From contig NZ_CP077079.1 of assembly GCF_019139815.1 (NCBI RefSeq), forward strand, positions 1,364,001 to 1,428,000: 64,000 nt of DNA. Direction: 5' to 3'. The notes beneath the pieces are model-generated. The model searched no databases, was not told where the DNA came from, and worked only from the letters and a program-made list of their open reading frames with translations. This document shows, in pieces, positions 42,559-52,458 of the stretch. This stretch comes from Pseudomonas asgharzadehiana (lineage in GTDB: Bacteria; Pseudomonadota; Gammaproteobacteria; Pseudomonadales; Pseudomonadaceae). The translations under genes were made by a program, and so were the position numbers. Position 1 is the stretch's first letter, and the number at the start of each line of letters is the position of its first letter.

Positions 42559-44459
42559 GTCGACTCAGCTGGTTGAGCGCCCGCCAATGGCAGGCTCAGG
42601 ACAAAGGCAGTACCACCACTGGCCGGGTGTTCCACGGCAAGGTTACCGCCGGTGGCCGCCGCAAGGCTGGCGGACAGCGTAAGGCCCAGGCCCAGGCCTT
42701 GCTCGCCGGGCTTGGTGGTGAAGAACGGTTCGAACAAATGCTTGCGCGCTTCGGGGGGGATGCCGTGGCCGTTGTCGCGCACATGCAGGCGGTATTTGCC
42801 CTCGCTGCTGCTGCCCTCCAGCCACAGTTCGGGCGCCGGTTGCGCCTGCATGGCGTCGAGGGCGTTGCCGATCAGGTTGACCAGGATCTGCTCCAGGCGC
42901 GTCTGGTCAATCTGCAATTGGGCGTTGGCGAAGTCGCGGTGCAGGGTCAGCGGCAGGCCGTCCAAGCGCGCGCCGAGCACCTGGAACGCGGCATCCACCG
43001 CTTTGGCGAGGCTGGCCTCGCCCTGGTCGTCACCGCGCCGGGCAAAGGAGCGCAGGCTGGCGGTGATGCGGCCCATGCGGTCGATCAGTTCGTTGATGGT
43101 CTTGAGGTTCGCGGTGGCCGTGTCCAGAGCGCCGCGCTCGAGGAAACGCACGGTGTTTCCGGACAAGGTGCGCAGCGCGGCCAACGGCTGGTTCAGCTCA
43201 TGGGCGATGCTGGTGGACATCTGGCCGATGGCTGCGAGCTTGCCGGCCTGCACCAGTTCGTCCTGGGCGCGGCGCAGGGTTTCTTCGGCCTGGCGCCGTT
43301 CGCGTATCTGGCCCTTGAGCCGTTCGTTGCTGGCGCGCAGGTCGGCGGTGCGTTCGGTAATCCGTCGCTCCAGTTGGCTGTTGGCTTCCTGCAGGGCTTC
43401 GCGCGCGGCGAGACGGGTGGCGATGACTTTGCGCCGCTCGTTCCAGGCGATCAGCAACAACGCCACCAGGCCGAACGCCACGGCCACCAGGATGCCCTGG
43501 TTGATGGCCGCGCGGCGCAGCTCGTTGAGCGGGGTGAGCAGGGTGAAATTCCACGGTGTGTCGTTGAGCGGGCGGGTTTGCGCCAGGTAGCTGACGGCTT
43601 GCTCGTCGTTGACCACTTCGCTGTTGGCCGGGAAGGTCAGTTTCTCGGTGCCTTCGTTGAGCCGCTCGCGGGCCAATGGCTCCAGTTCGTTCAACGTGGC
43701 CCAGTAATATTGCAGGCTGTGGGCCAGACGGTCCTTGGTCTCATCGCTCAGCGGTCGCACCGCCTTGAGCCGGCGGGCCGGGTCGCTGGAGAGGATGATG
43801 ATGCCGTTCTCGTCGCTCACGAAGGCTTCGAGGCGCGCGCGCTGCCAGCGTTCTTCCAGGGCTTCGAGGCGCACTTTGACGACAGCGACGCCGATGATCT
43901 TGCCGTGTTCTTCCAGGCCATGGGCCAGGTAATAGCCAGGTTCGCCATTGGTGCTGCCGATGCCGTAAAAGCGTCCGGGCCTGCCGCGTACGGCGTTCTG
44001 GAAATAGGCGCGAAAGGACAGGTCTTCGCCCTGATAACTGTCGGCGTCGCGCCAGTTACTGGTGGCCAGTACGCGCCCGGTGGTGTCCATTACGTAGATG
44101 GCCCGGCTGCGGCTGCGCCGGTTCAGGCCTTCAAGGTAATCATTAACGGTTTGCCGGGTTTCCTGGTTGGGGTCGGCCAGTAGCGTGGAGACGCTGGACT
44201 CCAATTCCAACAGGCTGGGCAGGTAGGTGTATTTGCTGATTTCGCTCTCGACGGTGCGGGCGTGCAGCTCCAACTGGCGTTCGCCATTGTCGCTGAGGGC
44301 GCGGATGCCGTAGTACTCGCTGACGCAGAAGCCGATATAACCCAGGCCGATCATCAGCGCGAGGATCAACGGCGGCAGGAACAGTTGGCGGATCAGACGA
44401 GGTTTCACGGCAAGTGATGGCGGTGCGGCGCGAAATTGGTTGGGGTCGCATTTCATCAC
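42555..44459 (-). CDS. aauS: Sensor histidine kinase AauS (DctB-like)
   Basis: A 634-residue protein with membrane helices at about 26-46 and 318-338 enclosing a large periplasmic Cache-type sensor (IYVMDTTGRVLATSNWRDAD, FRAYFQNAVRGRPGRFYGIG). A coiled coil and the kinase core follow: SIAHELNQPLAALRTLSGNT with the phospho-His, GNALDAMQAQP, DNGHGIPPEA and LGLGLTLSASL. This is the DctB/AauS architecture. It should detect glutamate or aspartate outside the membrane and phosphorylate AauR. Upstream, a REP pair separates it from aatP; in P. aeruginosa ansB and ggt lie at this point. Confidence 0.88.
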   Translation of the reverse strand: MMKCDPNQFRAAPPSLAVKPRLIRQLFLPPLILALMIGLGYIGFCVSEYYGIRALSDNGERQLELHARTVESEISKYTYLPSLLELESSVSTLLADPNQETRQTVNDYLEGLNRRSRSRAIYVMDTTGRVLATSNWRDADSYQGEDLSFRAYFQNAVRGRPGRFYGIGSTNGEPGYYLAHGLEEHGKIIGVAVVKVRLEALEERWQRARLEAFVSDENGIIILSSDPARRLKAVRPLSDETKDRLAHSLQYYWATLNELEPLARERLNEGTEKLTFPANSEVVNDEQAVSYLAQTRPLNDTPWNFTLLTPLNELRRAAINQGILVAVAFGLVALLLIAWNERRKVIATRLAAREALQEANSQLERRITERTADLRASNERLKGQIRERRQAEETLRRAQDELVQAGKLAAIGQMSTSIAHELNQPLAALRTLSGNTVRFLERGALDTATANLKTINELIDRMGRITASLRSFARRGDDQGEASLAKAVDAAFQVLGARLDGLPLTLHRDFANAQLQIDQTRLEQILVNLIGNALDAMQAQPAPELWLEGSSSEGKYRLHVRDNGHGIPPEARKHLFEPFFTTKPGEQGLGLGLTLSASLAAATGGNLAVEHPASGGTAFVLSLPLAGAQPAEST

Positions 44460-44501
44460 AGATGCCTTGGGTCAACCAGAGCTGCCATCCTGCGCGGTCC
44501 A

Positions 44502-44594
44502 GTGTGGGAGGGGGGCTTGCCCCCGATAGCAGTGTGTCAGTCGCAACATCTGTTACTGATCCACCGCTATCGGGGGCAAGCCCCCTCCCACATT
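44502..44594. repeat. Inverted REP pair (REPIN/BIME)
   Basis: GTGTGGGAGGGGGGCTTGCC...CGATAGC at the left and GCTATCGGGGGCAAGCCCCC...CACATT at the right, about 40 bp apart. It occupies the gap between aatP and aauS. Confidence 0.9.
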
Positions 44595-44625
44595 GGCCCT
44601 GTTTCGGCAGGGGGAAGCTGTGGGC

Positions 44626-45360
44626 TTAGTGCTGCAGGATTTTTTCAAGGAAGTGCTGCGCGCGCTCGGAGCGGGCGCTGATGTCGCCGAAGAACTCTTC
44701 TTTCGGGCAGTCTTCGATGATCTTGCCGGCGTCCATGAAGATCACGCGGTCGGCCACTTTGCGGGCAAAGCCCATTTCGTGGGTCACGCACATCATGGTC
44801 ATGCCTTCCTGGGCCAGTTGCACCATCACGTCCAGTACTTCGTTGACCATTTCCGGGTCCAGGGCCGAGGTCGGTTCGTCGAACAGCATGACGATCGGGT
44901 CCATGGCCAGGGCGCGGGCGATAGCCACACGTTGCTGCTGGCCGCCGGAGAGCTGGCCAGGATGCTTGTGGGCGTGTGCCGAGAGGCCCACGCGCTCAAG
45001 CAGTTGCAGGCCTTTCTTGGTGGCTTCTTCCTTGCTGCGGCCAAGCACCTTGATCTGCGCGATGGTCAGGTTTTCAGTGATGGTCAGGTGCGGGAACAGT
45101 TCGAAGTGCTGGAACACCATGCCCACGCGTGAACGCAGTTTCGGCAGGTTGGTCTTCGGGTCGGCGATAGAGGTGCCGTCGACCACGATGTCGCCCTTCT
45201 GGAACGGTTCCAGCGCGTTGACGCACTTGATCAGGGTGGATTTGCCCGAACCCGACGGCCCGCACACCACGATCACTTCGCCTTTTTTGACATCAGTGCT
45301 GCAATCGGTCAGCACCTGGAAGTCGCCATACCACTTGTTGATGTTCTTGATAGAGATCAT
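44626..45360 (-). CDS. aatP: Acidic amino-acid ABC transporter ATPase
   Basis: A 244-residue ABC ATPase of the polar amino-acid (GlnQ/GltL) group. Walker A is [13 protein letters not shown], the signature [19 protein letters not shown], Walker [15 protein letters not shown], and the switch His lies in [10 protein letters not shown]. It energises glutamate/aspartate uptake with the two permeases and AatJ. It overlaps aatM by 4 bp and is the last gene of the aatJQMP transcript. Confidence 0.93.
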   Translation of the reverse strand: MISIKNINKWYGDFQVLTDCSTDVKKGEVIVVCGPSGSGKSTLIKCVNALEPFQKGDIVVDGTSIADPKTNLPKLRSRVGMVFQHFELFPHLTITENLTIAQIKVLGRSKEEATKKGLQLLERVGLSAHAHKHPGQLSGGQQQRVAIARALAMDPIVMLFDEPTSALDPEMVNEVLDVMVQLAQEGMTMMCVTHEMGFARKVADRVIFMDAGKIIEDCPKEEFFGDISARSERAQHFLEKILQH

Positions 45361-46028
45361 ACGGCAAACCTTTTTTGCAGACGCTTGACCAGCAGCGAGG
45401 CGGAAAAGCTGATGATGAAGTAGACAACACCGGCGAAGATCAGGAACTCATTGGAACGGCCGATGATGTCGCCGTTGGAGCGGGCGGAGTTGAGGAAGTC
45501 CACCAGGCCCACGGTGTAGACCAGCGAGGTGTCCTGGAACAGGATGATGCTCTGTTGCAACAGCAACGGGGTCATCTTGCGGAACGCCTGGGGCAGGATG
45601 ATCAGGCGCATGGTCTGGCCATAGGTCATGCCCATCGCCTGTGCCGCCGCCATCTGGCCCTTGGGGATCGACTGCACGCCGGCCCGCACGATTTCGCAGA
45701 AGTACGCGGCTTCGAACATCATGAAGGCCACGACGCAGGAGGTGAACGCACCGATCGGGGTATCTTCGCCGGTGATCCAGCGCAGCACGAACGGCACCGC
45801 CAGGTAGAACCAGGTGATCACCAGCAGCAGCGGGATCGAGCGGAAGTAGTTCACATAGGCGCCGGCCACGCGCGACAGCAGTTTGCTGGACGACAGGCGC
45901 ATCAGGGCGAGGATCGTGCCCAGGATGATGCCGCCGACCACGCCCATGACCATCAGCTTCAAGGTCATGACCATGCCGTTCCACAGGCCTGGGATAGCGG
46001 GGATGATGCCGCTGAAATCGAATTCCAT
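45357..46028 (-). CDS. aatM: Acidic amino-acid ABC transporter permease
   Basis: A 223-residue inner-membrane protein of the HisM/GltK group with about five helices. The EAA loop for ATPase contact is in [20 protein letters not shown], and [16 protein letters not shown] is typical of polar amino-acid permeases. It pairs with AatQ to form the membrane channel. It starts within the aatQ stop codon (TAATG) and overlaps aatP by 4 bp, so the subunits are made in step. Confidence 0.92.
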   Translation of the reverse strand: MEFDFSGIIPAIPGLWNGMVMTLKLMVMGVVGGIILGTILALMRLSSSKLLSRVAGAYVNYFRSIPLLLVITWFYLAVPFVLRWITGEDTPIGAFTSCVVAFMMFEAAYFCEIVRAGVQSIPKGQMAAAQAMGMTYGQTMRLIILPQAFRKMTPLLLQQSIILFQDTSLVYTVGLVDFLNSARSNGDIIGRSNEFLIFAGVVYFIISFSASLLVKRLQKRFAV

Positions 46029-46774
46029 TATTTACCCCCCACGGAGATCAGGCCGGGCACCGCCACTTTCTTCTCGACCAGGCGCATCAGCAGCATCAGG
46101 CTCATGTTCAAGGTGAAGTAGATCAGCGTGGCCAGGGTGAAGGCTTCAAACAGGTTGGCCGAGAACTCGGCGGTCTGCTTGGTTTGCGCCAGCAATTCCA
46201 TCAAGCCGATCAAGGACGCCACGGAGGAGTTCTTGAACACGTTGAGAAATTCCGAGGTGAGCGGCGGAATGATGATGCGGTAGGCCTGGGGCAGCAGCAC
46301 GTTCCAGTAAATCTGCGGCAGCTTGAAGCCCATGGCGCGCGCGGCGGATTCCTGGCCGCGTGGCAGCGCCTGGATACCGGTACGCACTTGCTCGCACACG
46401 CGGGCGGCGGTGAAGAGGCCCAGGCACACGACGACGCTCAGGTAGGCCGAGGTGGTCGGGTTGAGGTCTTGTTTGTACCAGTCCTGCAGGTTCTGCGGCA
46501 GCAGGTCGGGTATCAGGAAATACCAGATGAACAGCTGAACCAGCAGCGGCACGTTGCGAAACAGTTCCACGTAGCAGGTCGCGATGCCCGATACGATGCG
46601 GTTTGGCACCGTGCGCATGACCCCCAGAATGGAGCCCAGCAGCAAGGCGATAATCCATGCCACGACGGCGATGGCGATGGTCCAGCCCAGCCCGGAGATG
46701 TACCAGTCGAGATAAGTCTCGCTGCCCACGCCGGTGGACTTGAAGAACACGCCCCAGTCCCAGTTGTAATTCAT
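46028..46774 (-). CDS. aatQ: Acidic amino-acid ABC transporter permease
   Basis: A 248-residue permease of the GltJ type. The start MNYNWDWGVFFKSTGVG at 46774 is chosen because GGGAG lies just upstream; the open frame extends further but without protein-like sequence. FRNVPLLVQLFIWYFLIPDL and the EAA segment ARAMGFKLPQIYWNVLLPQA are diagnostic. It forms a heterodimer with AatM. The 193 bp between aatJ and this gene hold a perfect stem-loop. Confidence 0.92.
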   Translation of the reverse strand: MNYNWDWGVFFKSTGVGSETYLDWYISGLGWTIAIAVVAWIIALLLGSILGVMRTVPNRIVSGIATCYVELFRNVPLLVQLFIWYFLIPDLLPQNLQDWYKQDLNPTTSAYLSVVVCLGLFTAARVCEQVRTGIQALPRGQESAARAMGFKLPQIYWNVLLPQAYRIIIPPLTSEFLNVFKNSSVASLIGLMELLAQTKQTAEFSANLFEAFTLATLIYFTLNMSLMLLMRLVEKKVAVPGLISVGGK

Positions 46775-46922
46775 TAGGGTCTCCCCCGAAATCGATCGAT
46801 GTACAAGCACCCGCTTGGGGAAAATCCGTTCCCACCCGGCGATGAACGCCAGGCACACACGATCGGCTCGAAAACCGCCAGGTCGAGTGTTCCAAGTTAT
46901 AGCCAGCAGGTAGTAACAGACA

Positions 46923-46948
46923 CCTGAGGGAGGGTTGGCTCCCTCAGG
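46923..46948 (-). promoter_or_regulatory. Intercistronic stem-loop between aatJ and aatQ
   Basis: CCTGAGGGAG and CTCCCTCAGG pair perfectly around a 6-nt loop, 19 nt after the aatJ stop. No T-run follows. Such structures often protect the binding-protein message and lower expression of the downstream permeases. Confidence 0.6.
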
Positions 46949-46967
46949 GGATAAGGTTAGTCAGGAA

Positions 46968-47894
46968 TCAGATTTTTACGTCAGGCGCCGGCTTGTCGGT
47001 CGGGTTCTTGATCAGTTCCTTGACCTTGTCGCTCATCGGGAAGTTGAGGTTCAGGCCTTTTGGTGGGATCGCGCTTTCGAACCACTTGGCGTAGATCTTG
47101 TTGATCTCGCCGGACTTGTACAGGCCGGCGATGGCGTCGTCGACTGCCTTCTTGAAGGCCGGGTCGTCTTTGCGAACCATGCACGCATAGGCTTCGAAGG
47201 ACTGTGGAGTACCGGTGATCACCCATTCATCCGGCTTCTTGGCCTTGGCTTCTTCACCCGCCAACAGCGCGTCATCCATCATGAACGCGACAGCGCGGCC
47301 GCTTTCGAGCATCTGGAAGGATTCGCCGTGGTCTTTGGCGGAGATGACGTTCATGCCCATCTGCTTGTCGGCGTTCATCGCCTTGATGATACGCTCGGAC
47401 GTGGTACCGGCGGTGGTCACGACGTTCTTGCCTTTGAGGTCGGCGAAGTCGGCGTAGCTTGGCTTGCCGTCTTTATCTTTTTTGACCAGCAGACGGGTGC
47501 CGATTTCGAAGATGTTGGTGGTGAAGGCGACTTGTTGAGCGCGTTCAGCGTTGTTGGTGGTGGAACCGCACTCGATGTCGACAGTGCCGTTTTGAACCAA
47601 CGGAATACGGGTCTGCGAGGTGACCAGGTTGTACTTGGCCTGCAGATCGGGTTTGTTCAGGTCTTTTTTCAGGGCTTCAACGATGGCCAGCTGAATGTCG
47701 TGGGAGTAGCCCACCGGTTTGCCCGAACCATCCGCGATGTAGGAAAACGGAATGGAACTGTCGCGGTGACCGAGGGTGATGGTGCCGGAGTCGTTGATTT
47801 TCTTCAGTGTGCCGGTGAGTTCGGCTGCAAAAACTGGAGTGCTGATCAGAGCGGCAGCGATAGCTGCGCCCAGGATATGGGGAACGATGCGCAT
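46968..47894 (-). CDS. aatJ: Glutamate/aspartate-binding periplasmic protein
   Basis: A 308-residue solute-binding protein with a signal peptide (MRIVPHILGAAIAAALISTP, cut near VFAA-ELTG). The family-3 core contains GTITLGHRDSSIPFSYIADG, DIQLAIVEALKKDL, VDIECGSTTNNAERAQQVAF and VVTTAGTTSERIIKA, close to GltI/AatJ of the glutamate/aspartate system. It captures acidic amino acids for AatQMP. The ATG at 47894 follows GAGGAAG; the longer frame is leader sequence. Upstream lie an A-rich Hfq/Crc-type motif, a sigma-54 promoter and two AauR-type boxes. Confidence 0.93.
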   Translation of the reverse strand: MRIVPHILGAAIAAALISTPVFAAELTGTLKKINDSGTITLGHRDSSIPFSYIADGSGKPVGYSHDIQLAIVEALKKDLNKPDLQAKYNLVTSQTRIPLVQNGTVDIECGSTTNNAERAQQVAFTTNIFEIGTRLLVKKDKDGKPSYADFADLKGKNVVTTAGTTSERIIKAMNADKQMGMNVISAKDHGESFQMLESGRAVAFMMDDALLAGEEAKAKKPDEWVITGTPQSFEAYACMVRKDDPAFKKAVDDAIAGLYKSGEINKIYAKWFESAIPPKGLNLNFPMSDKVKELIKNPTDKPAPDVKI

Positions 47895-47911
47895 CAATAC
47901 TTCCTCGACAT

Positions 47912-47919
47912 TTGTTTTT
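47912..47919 (-). promoter_or_regulatory. Hfq/Crc-type A-rich motif before aatJ
   Basis: On the transcribed strand the sequence reads AAAAACAA, fitting AANAANAA, inside a longer A-tract 11 nt from the GAGGAAG ribosome-binding site. It is consistent with translational catabolite repression of aatJ. Confidence 0.4.
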
Positions 47920-48006
47920 TTTATGAAGCCGGTTAAACGGCTCTGTTGTACAGCGAATGCCCGTGACGGCTCCTGAGGGGGTTCAGGCAATCGTCCAAAA
48001 GTGTAG

Positions 48007-48022
48007 AGCATGAGTCGTGCCA
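48007..48022 (-). promoter_or_regulatory. Sigma-54 promoter of aatJQMP
   Basis: On the minus strand TGGCACGACTCATGCT keeps TGGCACG and TGC with GG and GC exactly 10 nt apart. The start would be near 47996, about 100 nt before aatJ. This and the boxes below account for most of the 314-bp non-coding stretch between aatJ and glpD. Confidence 0.75.
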
Positions 48023-48098
48023 GGCCAGAAGTAAAAGGTTAAGCGGCTGATTTATATAATAATTATCTTTGTTTGGCGGAGGATTTATAACGCTTGAG

Positions 48099-48112
48099 TC
48101 CGGCAAACCGAA
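48099..48112. promoter_or_regulatory. AauR-type box, proximal (one mismatch)
   Basis: TCCGGCAAACCGAA differs from TTCGG-N4-CCGAA at one base. Its centre is about 110 bp upstream of the predicted sigma-54 start and 31 bp (three helical turns) from the distal box. Confidence 0.6.
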
Positions 48113-48129
48113 TAGCCCTGGATATGGCG

Positions 48130-48143
48130 TTCGGAAAACCGAA
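48130..48143. promoter_or_regulatory. AauR-type box, distal (perfect)
   Basis: TTCGGAAAACCGAA matches the inverted repeat TTCGG-N4-CCGAA reported for AauR in P. putida exactly. It is placed as an upstream activating site for the aat promoter. Confidence 0.7.
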
Positions 48144-48157
48144 TGCCTGGCAGGTAT

Positions 48158-48190
48158 AAAAAAAGCCCCTGGACCTCACGGTGCAGGGGC
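48158..48190 (-). terminator. Terminator of glpD
   Basis: On the minus strand, GCCCCTG and CAGGGGC pair around 12 nt and are followed by seven T residues, 19 nt after the glpD stop codon. It insulates the aat regulatory region from glpD transcription. Confidence 0.88.
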
Positions 48191-48208
48191 TTGGGGAGCG
48201 AGGGCCTG

Positions 48209-49747
48209 TCAGGCCGCCTGGGTCTTGCTGCGATTTTGCTCAACCTTGCACAGGTAGTGTTTCAGGTTGTCCTGTTCTTGCGGGGTGGTGAACAGGCCGA
48301 GCTTGGTTCGGCGCCACAACACGTCCTCGGCTTGGGTTGCCCATTCTTCGGTGCACAGGTAGTCGACTTCGCGGGTGTACAGGCCGCCCCCCAGGTGGTC
48401 GCCCAGATCGGCCAGCGACTGCACGCCCTCCAGCAGGCGCCAGGTGCGGCTGCCATAGGTGGTGGACCAGCGGCGCGCAATCTCGCTCGGCAACCAGTCG
48501 AATGTGTTGCCGATGGCATCGGCCAGGGCTTCTGGGGTGGCCATGTCTTCGCCGCCCGGCAGGCTGGCCTTGGCGGTCCAACTCGGGCGCATCTGGGTGA
48601 AATACGGGGCCAGTTGCGCCATGGCCGATTCGGCGAGCTTGCGATAGGTGGTCAGCTTGCCACCGAATACCGACAGGATCGGCGCTTCGCCCGTGCCGCC
48701 GGACAACGACAAGGTGTAGTCACGCGTGATGGCCGATGGGTTGTCTGACTCGTCGTTGCACAGCGGGCGTACGCCGGAGTAGGTGTGGACGATGTCGTCG
48801 CGACTCAGTTGCTTCTTGAAGTGCGCGTTGACCACATTGAGCATGTAGTCGGTTTCGCCTTCGGTAATCGCAACGGCGGCCGGGTCGCCGGTGTATTCGC
48901 GGTCGGTGGTACCGATGATGGTCAGGTGGTTCAGGTACGGAATGGTGAAGACGATGCGCTGGTCTTCGTTCTGCAGGATATGTGCGTGGGCGCCTTCGTA
49001 CAGTTTAGGCACGATCAGGTGGCTGCCCTGGATCAGGCGGATGCCGTAGGGCGAGTCCAGCTTCAGGTCGTCCTTGATGAACTTGGCGACCCATGGGCCG
49101 GCGGCATTTACCAGCGCACGGGCGCGGATCGAGAACAGGCTGCCGTCCGCGCGTTCCATGTTCATGTCCCACATGCCGTTGCTGCGGTGTGCGCTGATGC
49201 AGCGGGTCTGGGTGTGAATGTGCGCGCCTTTTTCGCGGGCGGCCATGGCGTTGAGCACCACCAGGCGGGCGTCATCGACCCAGCAGTCGGAGTATTCGAA
49301 GCCTTTGGTGATTTCGCTTTTCAGCGGGCTGTCGGCGCCGAACTTGAGGCTTTTGGAGCCGGCGAGCTTTTCGCGCTTGCCCAAGTGGTCGTACAGGAAC
49401 AGGCCGGCACGAATCATCCAGGCCGGACGCAGGTGCGGGCGGTGCGGCAATACAAAACGCATCTGCTTGACGATGTGCGGGGCCTTGGCCAGTAGCACTT
49501 CACGTTCGGCCAGGGCTTCGCGCACCAGGCGGAATTCGTAATGTTCCAGGTAGCGCAGGCCACCGTGGATCAGCTTGCTGCTGGCAGAGGAGGTATGGCT
49601 GGCCAGGTCGTCCTTTTCGCAAAGGAATACCGACAAACCGCGCCCGGCTGCGTCTGCTGCAATGCCGACGCCGTTGATTCCACCGCCGATAACGGCGACG
49701 TCATAGACTTCGGCAAGCGGTGGAGCAGGCAAGGTAGAGGGGTTCAT
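48209..49747 (-). CDS. glpD: Aerobic glycerol-3-phosphate dehydrogenase
   Basis: A 512-residue flavoprotein with the FAD-binding Rossmann motif VAVIGGGINGVGIAADAAG and the downstream LCEKDDLASHTSSASSKLIH and GGLRYLEHYEFRLV. It oxidises glycerol-3-phosphate to dihydroxyacetone phosphate at the inner membrane and passes electrons to ubiquinone. The ATG at 49747 (MNPSTLPAPPLAEVYD) follows GCGAGG and gives the usual family length; the open frame runs further upstream without protein character. A GlpR-type palindrome lies about 36 bp upstream. Confidence 0.95.
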   Translation of the reverse strand: MNPSTLPAPPLAEVYDVAVIGGGINGVGIAADAAGRGLSVFLCEKDDLASHTSSASSKLIHGGLRYLEHYEFRLVREALAEREVLLAKAPHIVKQMRFVLPHRPHLRPAWMIRAGLFLYDHLGKREKLAGSKSLKFGADSPLKSEITKGFEYSDCWVDDARLVVLNAMAAREKGAHIHTQTRCISAHRSNGMWDMNMERADGSLFSIRARALVNAAGPWVAKFIKDDLKLDSPYGIRLIQGSHLIVPKLYEGAHAHILQNEDQRIVFTIPYLNHLTIIGTTDREYTGDPAAVAITEGETDYMLNVVNAHFKKQLSRDDIVHTYSGVRPLCNDESDNPSAITRDYTLSLSGGTGEAPILSVFGGKLTTYRKLAESAMAQLAPYFTQMRPSWTAKASLPGGEDMATPEALADAIGNTFDWLPSEIARRWSTTYGSRTWRLLEGVQSLADLGDHLGGGLYTREVDYLCTEEWATQAEDVLWRRTKLGLFTTPQEQDNLKHYLCKVEQNRSKTQAA

Positions 49748-49782
49748 CGGCTGGCCTCGCGATCTTTTTCGTATTGGAATTC

Positions 49783-49796
49783 GAACATGAATGTTC
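49783..49796. promoter_or_regulatory. Putative GlpR operator of glpD
   Basis: GAACAT-GA-ATGTTC, within TTCGAACATGAATGTTCATT, lies about 36 bp upstream of glpD. The position and TTCGAACAT-type half-site suit the GlpR repressor encoded nearby. Confidence 0.45.
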
Positions 49797-49931
49797 ATTT
49801 GCGAAAATGGTAGCTGATAAACGCGGGCACAGCCAGCCGACTTCGATTGAAAAAACTCATCGAAGGGCGGGAAAAGGAAAATTTGTGAACATGAGCCTGG
49901 GGCGGGCTCAAGAAAAAGGGTGCAGGATAAA

Positions 49932-50006
49932 TCGCTATCGGGAGCAAGCCCCCTCCCACATTGGACTGCGTTCACAGCTCAAAAGGCGGGAGGGGGCTTG
50001 CCCCGA
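49932..50006. repeat. Inverted REP pair, right copy degenerate
   Basis: GCTATCGGGAGCAAGCCCCC...CACATT at the left faces a partial GGCGGGAGGGGGCTTGCCCC at the right. It lies between glpR and glpD and may end the glpR transcript. Confidence 0.85.
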
Positions 50007-50023
50007 TGATGTCAGCGCAGACG

Positions 50024-50779
50024 CTAAACGACTTCCAGCCGAACTTTATGCTCATTGAGCAACTGCACCAACGCGGGCACCGGCTGCTGGTCAGTCACCA
50101 GGCAGTCCACCAGGCTGATCGGCCCCAGGCGAATCATGGCGTTGCGCCCGAATTTACTGGAGTCGGCGGCCAGGATCACCTGGCGCGCATTGGCAATGAT
50201 CGCTTGGGAAACCCGCACTTCCTGATAATCGAAATCGAGCAGGCTGCCGTCTTCGTCGATACCGCTGATGCCAACCAGGGCGAAGTCGACCTTGAACTGG
50301 TTGATGAAGTCGACACTGGCCTGGCCCACCACGCCGCCGTCACGCCTTACGTTGCCGCCGGTGAGCAGCACGTCGAAGTCATCCTTGGCGCTGAGCATGG
50401 TGGCGACGTTGAGGTTGTTGGTGATGATTTTCAGGTGGTTGTGATTCAGCAACGCGCGGGCGATGGATTCGGTGGTGGTGCCGATGTTGATGAACAGCGA
50501 GGCGTGATCGGGGATTTGTGCGGCGATGGCTTCGCCGATGCGCTGTTTCTCATCGCGCATCTGGTCGGCACGCATGGCGTACGCGGTGTTTTCGACGCTG
50601 GAATCATAGGCTGCGCCGCCGTGGTAACGACGCAGCAGGTTGGCGTCCGCCAGTTGGTTGATATCGCGGCGGATGGTTTGCGGGGTGACAACGAATAGCT
50701 GCGCCATTTCCTCGATACTGACGTAGCCGCGTTCGCGTACCAGTTCGAGGATTTGTTGCTGGCGGGGAGGCAGATTCAT
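50024..50779 (-). CDS. glpR: DeoR-family glycerol-3-phosphate regulon repressor
   Basis: A 251-residue DeoR-type regulator. The N-terminal helix-turn-helix is [20 protein letters not shown] and [15 protein letters not shown]; the sugar-phosphate sensor has [27 protein letters not shown] and [14 protein letters not shown]. GlpR represses glpFK and glpD and is released by glycerol-3-phosphate. It sits between glpK and glpD on the same strand. GlpR-like palindromes lie ahead of glpD and glpF. Confidence 0.94.
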   Translation of the reverse strand: MNLPPRQQQILELVRERGYVSIEEMAQLFVVTPQTIRRDINQLADANLLRRYHGGAAYDSSVENTAYAMRADQMRDEKQRIGEAIAAQIPDHASLFINIGTTTESIARALLNHNHLKIITNNLNVATMLSAKDDFDVLLTGGNVRRDGGVVGQASVDFINQFKVDFALVGISGIDEDGSLLDFDYQEVRVSQAIIANARQVILAADSSKFGRNAMIRLGPISLVDCLVTDQQPVPALVQLLNEHKVRLEVV

Positions 50780-50874
50780 GGGGCGTCCTTTGGGCTGCCA
50801 TACAAAAGTGGCCCATGATGACGCAGGAATCGACTCCCTGCCAGTTACAACCCTAAGTGGATTTTGCCCTTGGC

Positions 50875-52416
<1,542 letters not shown>

Positions 52417-52458
52417 TCAGCCTGGGCCTCAAAGGGCAGCAGGGCCAGGCTGGCGCTT

